The notes under the pieces: model-generated
Databases searched by the model: none
What the model was told of the DNA's origin: nothing
The model's input: the letters and a program-made list of their open reading frames with translations, nothing else
In this document: one piece after another, positions 50,507-64,000 of the stretch
How positions within the stretch are numbered: the stretch's first letter is position 1
How the letters are laid out: every line of letters starts with the position of its first letter
Made by a program: the position numbers and the translations under genes
DNA from: Doris montereyensis
Taxonomy: Eukaryota; Mollusca; Gastropoda; Nudibranchia; Dorididae
DNA: 64,000 nucleotides
Assembly: GCA_037039925.1 (NCBI GenBank)
Contig: JAXRKP010000602.1
Coordinates: 115,001-179,000, forward strand
Direction of reading: 5' to 3'

Positions 50507-51719
50507 AAGTCACACCCTAGATTGACATAGATCTAATGTTGAATTGTCAAAAACAGGGGGTAATTAATATAGTATAAATTTGTGTCAAATATTAACAAGG
50601 CATTACCATTAAATGTTATAAATTAGAACAAGGTCTTTTCCGACACATTTGTCATTAATGACAAGTAGTGCCATGGTCCATTCTTCATTAATGGCAAAAG
50701 TGCAGACTCATCCTACTCTACTGGATCATTTAAAATGAATTTCTATCAGCGTTAGAATTTATTTTTAATCCATGGAATACTCAAATTGGTATCTAGATAA
50801 CAATATTACATTAGACTTTTAAATTACATTCAGCTTTAAGTTCTTTATTGAAGTACATGTGCCGCAATGTTGGAATATGGAAGCATGCTTCGATGTCTTG
50901 CAGAGGTCAAAACACTAAAAGCATATGCGCGACATTGAATGAGGGGGAGAGGGGTTGTTAGGGAAGGAGTACCATTGTCAGGGTTCCACCCAAGGGACAT
51001 AATATAGAGGGTTTATTTTGAAGGGGTGAGATAAAAAGTTGGGACTTGGTTTTTGTGGGGGAATAAAGAAAGAAAGACAGAGAGTAAAATTTATAAAAAG
51101 AGGTAGCGGGAGGAGTTACTTCAATTTGGACCTATCAGAGATTGTGTAACACTATTTTACAACGGATGGGACTAGAGACTGACGACAATGGCCAGAACAC
51201 AGGCAGTTCAAGTGAGTCAGACGAGTGACGATAGACTGACTGATTGATGAGCAGTTAAAATGTGACAATGACAAGGGACCGGACCAAGACTTTATCGTAA
51301 ATCGGACTGAGACTGAAACTATCAGGCAGCTAGAGTTAGCATTGGACTATCAGGAGACATGCTGTTACCAGGAAGAGCGGGTGTTTCATTTATATTATAT
51401 GAGCATCTTTCGTAAGTTTTACCAGAACATGTTACATACTTTGCATAAAAGAAGTGCGCAGTTTGTGTATAATGTTTAAGTGACATTGTGTAAATGACAA
51501 TAAATTGTTGAAAAGTTTATTATATGTGTGTTACAATATACTTACTAACATACACACAAAAAAACCTGAAGTAGATCAATGAGTGAAATTTTGTTAAAAG
51601 ATTAAAAAATACCACAGAAGGAAAGTTTTCGTGTTCTTTTCCTTTGATATTAATTCATGGATCCTTATCCCCTGTGCAGTCTATTCAAAGTAACAAGTAT
51701 TATAAAAAGTATTATATAG

Positions 51720-51965
51720 ATAATGCGAGTAAACGAAAAGAAAAAAAAATCTTGTAGTAATGCTGTTGAATCTCCTGTGGTAAAGAGAGCCAGTGTGAAC
51801 AGAGACAGATTTGTAAAGTTCAAGGATCTAAATCGTGAGACAGACAGTTTAAATTCAATGCTCAAATTTTTTCAACTTTACAGGGTTTTGCCCAAGCGTG
51901 CGCTGTGTCAAAACTGTGTGTGCGAAATAACGAGCATGACCAAAAGAAGACAAAATCCTCTGTGA
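51720..51965 (+). pseudogene. possible transposase N-terminal remnant (zinc-ribbon type)
   Basis: 81-codon frame from ATG 51,723: basic start (MRVNEKKKKSC), then FVKFKDLNRETDSLNSMLKF, then FQLYRVLPKRALCQNC. The phrase 'FFQ..RVLP...CQNC' followed by FCYKSACKKSVKF in the next frame (about 51,977-52,015) gives a CxxC...C-C spacing like the N-terminal zinc ribbon of ISXO2/Merlin (IS1595-type) transposases. This is from memory of the fold pattern only; no catalytic domain follows clearly. Confidence 0.35.
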
Positions 51966-53039
51966 AACCCTTTTGATTTCGTTTTGTTATAAGAGCGCAT
52001 GCAAGAAGTCTGTGAAGTTTTGAGTGGAAGCGGTTAGAGATACATTTTTTAAGGAATAAAGATCACTATGAAGAAGGCGTAATACAAGCGCTCATGTACT
52101 CGTTTTTTCAACAGGCTTCTCTCGACAGAGCAGTGTTGGAAACCTCTGGAGAATAGCAACGACTGTCGTTGAATTTGTTGTCTTATTGTAGGGAGGTATG
52201 TAGAGACGTATGATGCGGATGGGTCTAAGAAAATTTGGGAGGGTGAACATATATGTATTTTATTGTTAACCCTCTATCAACCATCCCTTACCATGCAATG
52301 AAAGCGCTACGAGAACACCCCCCCCGATCTGAAGTCGCCGGGGGAAACACATACCAATACAATAGCTTTTGTTGCTAGGGAGTCCCGTAGAGTAGGAGCA
52401 GTGAAAAAAATCCTAAATTTTATCTTGCAAACAGTGAAACCAGTGAGAAAGAAAGAAGATAGCCTTTGAATGGAGGCACCTCAGTATTTCTCTATTGATT
52501 ATTGTCTAAAAAAGGATTTCTGTCCATTGAAATGTGCTAGAAATTATATGTATGTAAAGACTAAAGATGGTATGATTGTATTATCTTTACTTTATATCGA
52601 ATTAAAAGTCACCACAATAAGATAGATCTAAATGTTTTCATTATTTTTTTTTTCCTTCATTTAGATCTAGAATCTAGATAGATCTAGAATTTAGGTCTCG
52701 ATCTATTTCTAAAAACTAAAAAGGTTCCTCGCAGCATCTCGGCTTCATGGTGTACCTGGCACAATAACATATCAGCCACTTTATCTTTGTTGACCTTAAA
52801 TTCTATTTATAGTTTTAAAACATTCATAAGTCAAAGTGCTGCAAGAGGGTCATAAATTTATCCTCCTCACTGTAATTGTATTACTTGTTGCCAAGGTTGC
52901 TCGAAAGCAAGGAAGAAACTAAATATCTGGTTCAAGTTCAAAACAACAACGACTTAGCCAGACAATAACAGTTTGATAAGTAAGGTAAACTGTAAGCAGT
53001 CTGAATAATAAATAAAAACTTTACCTGAGAGTGCAATTG

Positions 53040-53220
53040 CAAGGACCAAGTAGTAGAATCTAGATCTAGTAATTCTATCAAGGACCAAGTAGTAGAATCT
53101 AGATCTAGTAATTCTATCTAGATCTACTCTAGATCTAGATCTAGATCTAGACTATATCTAGATCTATATATTTATTTCTCTAATTTCTAAATGGCAGAAA
53201 TCTAAATCTAGAATCTAGAT
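53040..53220. repeat. duplicated 39-bp unit and TAGATC tandem tract
   Basis: AAGGACCAAGTAGTAGAATC plus TAGATCTAGTAATTCTATC occurs twice in a row (53,040-53,118). It runs into a TAGATC tandem tract (53,118-53,172). Confidence 0.85.
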
Positions 53221-53393
53221 CCTCACACCTGATGGATCTTATATGTACTAAAAGCAAAGAAGAGTCAGTCTTTGTAGAACTGTAAGAACTTTACGCCACT
53301 AGCTAGATCCAGGCCTCTAGTCTCAAAACAAAACGCGAGATAAGCGTTTTCATGGACATTGCCAGTTATAATTTCTAACGATTTTGGCCTTAC

Positions 53394-53604
53394 CCGCGGT
53401 TTCTCTCAGAGACAGAGCAAGTTGATCGATGTCTCGAGTTGAGGTTTCACGATTAAGTAGTTGTAGTCGTGAACGTTCGGGAACTTTGAGCTCGAATACT
53501 TTCACAAAATCGTCTTTCCGAGTTATGTGCATTCTTTTGGATTGGTGGTGACTAATGTTGTGCTCTGTGCCAGACTTCCAGTGAAAAAGCCAAGGGCTAC
53601 CCAT
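53394..53604 (-). CDS. possible 5' exon of the MDC1-like gene
   Basis: Open from ATG 53,604 (MGSPWLFHWKSGTEHN) to a GTAAGG donor after SLRETA, ending in phase 1. The exon at 49,063 begins with AG and then ATG, so a splice would read ...RETAEMDLHD without a stop. Composition (FVKVFELKVPERSRLQLLNR) looks protein-like, but I recognise no domain. Alternatives: it is 5'UTR that happens to be open, or the first exon of another gene whose other exons I could not find. Its ATG is only 62 bp from the FKBP start on the other strand. Confidence 0.45.
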
Positions 53605-53665
53605 AAAAGTACCCTTCGGGTTGCTTTATTTAACTGTCACCTTCAATGTCACCATTCATCAGCTG
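53605..53665. promoter_or_regulatory. putative bidirectional promoter region
   Basis: The interval between the divergent ATGs is just 61 bp, so transcription start sites must overlap or lie inside the flanking first exons. No TATA box is obvious. Inferred only from gene arrangement. Confidence 0.4.
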
Positions 53666-58354
<4,689 letters not shown>

Positions 58355-61300
58355 GTGAGAAGTCAACTTCAATCAGTCCCTGTCACAGCGTTTAGCCACG
58401 TTCATGTCTTTCCTCAGGCGGTCCATGTTGCGATACAAATCCCTCATATTATTGCTATCGAATACATTTTTGTCGCGGTTGAAAGGTTTGGCTTAGAGAA
58501 ACTCTGTCTCATGTGGGATGGGGTTCTTCAAAAAGCAAAATTCAAACTGTTTTTATCATCAGATGACATTATGAATACATGCAGTGCTTTGTTGCTGGCT
58601 AGTTTCATCGTCTTCCACAGGTGATTACCCTCAAAACTTTCCTTTTTATGCATGTTGAGATAAAAATGAAAGTAGAAAGTTAAAAGAAAGAAAAGTAGTG
58701 TATCTAGATCATGCTTCCCTATTGATCCAAATGCTTTTGATTTGATGTCCTAACTTCTTTATTTTTTTCTCTGATTTTCTTCTAGTTTTAGTACTTTCAC
58801 ACCTCAAGTTAAATTTATTTATTTATTTTTAAAATTGATTTATGATTGTTTGAACTTTGGTTTGTGAACAAACAGGGGATTGAATCAAATTTTTGAACAC
58901 TTATGGTTTACGTCTTATTACTTCACAAATTTTTAGAATTTTAAAGTGCCACTGTTAATAATGAAAGACTTCACGGCTGCATAAAAAACTCCCAGCCTAA
59001 ACCTTTATCATATGGCTCCACTTGACTGCTCATAATCATAAACACAAGAAAGTGAGCGTGTTTATACATACAGTATGTCATCTATATTACATAGCTATCG
59101 ATTGGGCCTGGGTCATTTTTAAGCTTCTTAGTGAAACCTGAGACGGAGACCCTCACACTTACTGAGCTTCAGTCAGCTCATACAATGTGTGGCATCAAGT
59201 ATCTGTAAGTGTGGCAAGCTACGCTTTGTCAGTTCTCTAATGAAGGAATTTGTCAAACTATGTATGAAATATTAAAGTCAAAACAATTAAAGCTTGATAT
59301 AGGGGGATAAACTACAATATGTGACAACTCTCCAAAGAAGACAGAACTGCTCTGTCTTCTTTGGTGTCATTGTCACTGATTGTTTTATCACTTTTTGATT
59401 TTCACTTCACTTCACATGTTTTAAAGAGAGTGAAGAAGTGAAGAAGTAGAAGTGAAGAAGTGACTCTAATTGACGTTGTAAAACATCTCATTTTTTGTGT
59501 GCAATATGGCCCTAAATGTTCCCAGGATCTATGTCTGAAGAAAAAAAAAGTTTCATTGTTTTTTGTTTTTTTTTTTGCCTCTGGTCAAATGTTGATCATG
59601 GAGCTCACTATACCCAGTAATGATATTGCTGGCAGCACAAATTAAGGACACATGTTACAGAATTTCTAGGCCAACCATTAGCCGCATTGAAAAGCTAAAT
59701 TTTGGGCATGAAATGCTTTTTGTTGGATAATGTAAATGTATTACATATTACAGTGCTTTGTTTTGTAAGCGTATGCGTTATTTTGTAGTAAGTTTGTAGG
59801 CCCCCGCTTTTCAAATGAGCTATATTATAAGTCGTTGTTTACAGTGATATCGACTGCACACAAATAATGGAGAAATGAATACTGTAGACTTGCATCAACA
59901 CCTGAAAGTGAATCGCTTGTTTAACTCATAGACTACCCAAGGTATGACACAAGGTTATGGCGTGGGTACCCAAGAAAGTAGGGTGGTATAAAAAATTGGT
60001 AATTTTTTTATTTGTTATCATTTTCTCTTCATTTTTTAAACACAGTGTTTATAAGAGATCAAACTTTATATTGGCACCAATAAAATCGGCCATATGTCAT
60101 TAGTTTGTCTGAGTGGGGATGAGTGAAAGGGTGAAATTGGGATGCTAAAACTCTTTTTGGGGTGGAGACAACATTCACACAATACACTACTTCCATCAAT
60201 AAATAGATGAAAATGATGAGCCAGTGAAATGATCAAAAACAGTGTGGTCTATGCTGTTTCTGTGTAGTTGTTTGTAAACAAACGCTATAAAACGAGTTAC
60301 ATCGAAGGTTTGCTCTGCCAGCTGTCAAACAATCATAAAAAATCAACCATTCACGCTAGAGAGCTCATTCTGGTAGGAACCGGAAGTAGAATAATAAGCC
60401 TAGAGTATGCTCCATACCACAATCGCATATACGCGATCTTTCTATAGTTATGGCCCGGCAATGTTGTGATCGCACATATGCGATAATTGTACTATGGTGG
60501 AAGTGTAGCATGATCTCATCTGTGCAACAATGGTAGTCTACGAGTTCACCCTTTAGCATTAAAACCGACAAAAAACCAACACGCGCGAAGTCCCCGCTGA
60601 AAGTTCAAAGCAACAGAAACCAACACCTGTCTTACAGGGCCACATTGTTCAAACTGACCGAAACCGACAAGTGACACATATCTTTTTTGTAGCTCTGGAA
60701 ATTTAGAATAGAATACAAGATTACAGCTCAGAGTAGCTCTACGTGACCAACTGAAGTTAGTGGCGTGAAAATCCAGACAGATCCGCATTCTTGTGTGAAG
60801 ATCAGCTGGACTGGCAGAAAATCAGAAAAATGTACACAAACCGGGTTCATCTCAGCGGGAGCAAGATGGTGGCCGCCAAACAGTTAATGTGAACACGAAA
60901 GGGTTAATGAGTTAATTTTGGTATATTAGTTTGTGTTCAATTAACTGCTGTATCTATGACTTGTCCGTATCTCAAACACCTTTCCAATTCATAGCAAAAT
61001 TATTATAACTAATATATGCATTAGTCAGTCCCTATAAGTATGATTTCTTTTTATTCTTCTCTATTAAAAAATTTTTCCCGATTCCCCTGAAAGGTAAAAG
61101 AATAAATGCATGCGATATTGCTTCCTTTTATTTTATTTCCTCAGAAATGTTAAAATTTTATTGTCACAAAAATTAGGGAGGGGGTCATCTTGTCCATTGA
61201 AGATAATTTACCCAGGTTAAATATCTCAAGATTTCCTCAGAATGGAAGTTTGCTTCAATAATCATTTCAAGCATATTCAAAAATAGGCATATTACTCAAA

Positions 61301-62750
61301 TTCTTACGTTACAATCTCATTATTTATTGTTAGTTTTCAAGTTTAGATTTTTAAGCAAATAATGTTGTCCGTCATCAATTATGCATCTGATTGTAATTGC
61401 AATGTGCCGGCTTCCTTTGGTAGGGAAGAATATATATTCCACTATTGATTAAAGTTATTGATCCTTCCTCAGATACACATGGGGCTTATTCAGTTACAAA
61501 ACAATTTAAGTTCATCATTATTGTATATGTTATTGTTATTATTATTTCCAGCTTTTATTGAGATTTTTTGAAAAGTATTGGAAATGTTGAAGAATATTAT
61601 CAAGGTTACCATCCTAATTACTATTATGGATCTCTGCTTGTTATTGTTTATTATATTAATAATATTATTATTATAATAATTATTATTTATAAATTATGGA
61701 TCCTATTATTGATTATTTCTTATCCTGATTAGACACTATTACAACATGTGGTTATTATTATATTAATATTATCAACATTTCTATCTCTGTAATTTCTTCC
61801 CAAAACTGTTCACTTCCTCCAGTCATAATTTTGTCAAGTCATGTGTTCGAATATTGATTACTATTATTATTGAATTTATTACGATGTATTGCAAACATCT
61901 ATTACGCTTACCCACCTGACTGTCTGACTGTGCAAACTGATTAGGATTATTATGGTATTATTAGATTATCATTCTCCTCATAATATTTTTAATTATAAGC
62001 TGAACTTCTTATCCTTATGCAGTATACTCAGGAACCACTGCACTCCAGGATCACCATATTTCCATATTTTGCATGTAATTCTTATTAGTAGCCTATTATT
62101 ATCATTATTAAGATTTTTATATTATTTACTTATTGGATTATTATTAACATCTAAAATCAATAACAGATTGTTTGCCTGTGGAAGTCAAAGAAACGTTTTA
62201 TTGTTACTGTTATGATACCACGTCTAATTCATTGAGCTCCTCTCATTGCAATAAAAAGACTGAATAAAATATCAACTACTGACTCGATCCGAATAACTTG
62301 TACTTGATGTCACCTGTACCTGGTATAGTGGTTCTCGTTTACTGCTGTCAAAGTTTGAGATACCCAGCTTTATTGTTGTATTGTTAAGATGAATCAAAGT
62401 CCACCAGTGTCTCCAAATTACTAAGATATACATACATGTACACTCATGTATGTATCTTTATGTATCTCGAGTCAAATAGTACTATCTATCAGTGACTGGA
62501 ACTTTTCTACCGTTCAATCTTCTGATCATTAAGGTTGCATTGCTGTTGTCTGTGATTGGGGATAAATAATTCTTTCCCATTGACTTTTCAATGGGTTCTT
62601 TTTTCTTTTCCTTTTCTTTTTTAAAGAATGTTCTGTTGTGGGATTTGCAAAGTATGTGTTCCTCTCTCCGGTACTTTTCACACACTGTGCTGCATTTATT
62701 TATTATTGTTCTTATGACATCGTTATCATCATAGTGGTAGATCTGCCTCT
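58355..62750. other. intergenic DNA downstream of FKBP12
   Basis: No gene supported. It holds a perfect hairpin (59,332-59,364), a short direct repeat (60,419-60,507) and a long ATT-rich tract (about 61,540-62,130). Confidence 0.45.
59332..59364. repeat. perfect 14-bp inverted repeat
   Basis: CCAAAGAAGACAGA, five-base loop ACTGC, TCTGTCTTCTTTGG. TGACAA and TTGTCA extend the pairing beyond a short mismatch. Confidence 0.85.
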
Positions 62751-62751
62751 A

Positions 62752-62890
62752 CTTGCTTTGCTCTAGATGGTTGGCTATGCTGCTGGCAAGACCTAATTCC
62801 TTCCTTTCCCTCTTTCATTTATCTTTCATCTTGCTGTTTCCTCTTAATTCACCCTGAGATCCTGCAAATGCTTCATGGGGTAAATTTTGA
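62752..62890 (-). repeat. SR-A copy
   Basis: Near-complete reverse copy. The minus strand starts TTACCCCATGAAGCATTTGC and continues GGGTGAATTAAGAGGAAACA, then GCAAGATGAAAGATAAATGA. The tail (CCAGCAGCATAGCCAACC) is diverged. Confidence 0.8.
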
Positions 62891-64000
62891 TAAACAAACT
62901 TATGTAGATTTTGGCTGTGTCTGTGTCAAACTGTAATATTAATGGAAAGAAGATGCATCAGTAATTCCAATCTTGATTTTTTTTACATTCTTGTTTTTAT
63001 TTAATCAGCTGTTTGCTCATTAATCACATTTTAAATTCATTGAAGATGTGCTGCTGTGTGAATTTTTATTTACTCATTTTTGCTTTCATTTCTGTATATT
63101 TTGAATTTTGAATTTGATGCAAGATTTTTTATGGTCAGTCATTTTCAGTACTTTTATACTATATTCATATTGTATGCAGAGATCTAATATGATGGGTAGT
63201 GTGAATTTTTTTAATTTACCTGCTTCTTTTATCAGTTGGCAGCAACATGTCAACTTCCAATTGCATAGATGAATAAATAATCCACTAATTGATAATTGAC
63301 AGTGGCAATCCTTTCAACAAAATGTTGGTGTAATTTTCATGCTTGTGGGTCATTAGGGTTTTTTTAGAATTGTTTATCATAAATGTTATGCTGTTTTGAT
63401 TTCCATACTGCTATAGTCATTTTCATTAGGATAGAAAGTATTTTTGATCCTTTTCTGACTGTGGAACGTTAAGGCGAAATGCTTCTTGCAGAATTTATAA
63501 AATATTGTCTAAAATTTCCTAATCTATTGAAATCTACCATCTTGACAAATGATTCTTTTATGGGCATGGCTTCTTAATTTATGCTCATTGACTTTTTTAA
63601 AAGAAAATATGTCATAGAATTTAATCAACACAGCATATTATATATCTAATTGATTTATTTTAAGTTCTGTAACTTATTAATGAAAAGTGGGTCCACATTT
63701 TCCTTGGACGTAAATTGGGACTGTCAATTTTACTGGTTTTTGTTGCAATTTTTTATTCTTCCTATTTATTGATACATCAAGTCAAGTGTGAAACAATTTA
63801 TATTGCAGTTGCTGCCTTTCAACAACAACAATAGTACAACAATAATAACAGCTAGAAATTTATAAACCATTTTGTACTATATTGTAACTACATGTACTTT
63901 AAAAATGATACAAATTGTTGTGGTGAATGAAGCTTTGAGATCTGATAGAAAATAACTGACAGTGTACCAGGCCTTTCTGTTCCATATTTGATGATGGGCA
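62891..64000. other. no gene recognised
   Basis: AT-rich sequence. Neither coding exons nor recognisable repeats were found. Confidence 0.4.

Noticed and set aside
58355..58624. 89-codon plus-strand frame just after the FKBP12 stop
   Set aside because: It follows the stop codon in the 3'UTR region and has no recognisable motif or splice context.
60546..60788. 80-codon minus-strand frame
   Set aside because: No motif, no splice signals and no neighbouring coding exons; probably chance in a less AT-rich patch.

Overview
This is a metazoan nuclear genome window. Genes are split by GT-AG introns, most of the DNA is intronic or repetitive, and microsatellites, LINEs, SINEs and DNA transposons are abundant. 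The gene types and repeat mix fit a lophotrochozoan, probably a mollusc, but nothing here fixes the species.

Two host genes can be reconstructed. (1) An MDC1-like gene (mediator of DNA damage checkpoint) lies on the minus strand. About 23 coding exons run from 49,061 down to a stop at 10,227, with a possible extra 5' exon at 53,394-53,604. It reads FHA domain (48,385-44,436), acidic TQ-rich linker (44,225-22,242, with several TQxF motifs and a 12-residue PTQ repeat), basic Ser/Lys/Glu linker (21,233-18,883), then tandem BRCT (16,805-10,227). (2) An FKBP12-type prolyl isomerase gene lies on the plus strand (53,666-58,354, five exons), head-to-head with the possible MDC1 5' exon. A third, unidentified Asn/Ser-rich terminal exon lies at 566-1,650.

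The 11.7-kb MDC1 intron between 35,063 and 23,384 holds several mobile elements. A 5'-truncated CR1/L2/Rex-type LINE occupies 23,475-25,998. An old terminal-inverted-repeat element is split at one short sequence, CTTACAA. A 4.5-kb element with 16-bp terminal inverted repeats (26,995-31,520) and a 3.4-kb APE-type LINE (31,534-34,892) sit in that split. The 4.5-kb element encodes a three-exon gene that I cannot assign to a named transposase family. It is the best candidate here for something undescribed.

Other repeats: a roughly 130-bp dispersed repeat (called SR-A below) with about 20 copies, often next to microsatellites; a 44-bp minisatellite that appears to have grown from an SR-A tail; a pogo/Tigger-like element (17,432-18,200); tRNA-derived SINEs; and very long GA/CT, TA and TAG microsatellites.

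Single-base frame breaks, mostly at short homopolymers, occur in exon after exon of both host genes while splice signals and phases stay intact. This looks more like residual sequence error than gene death, so single reading frames in this window should not be over-interpreted.
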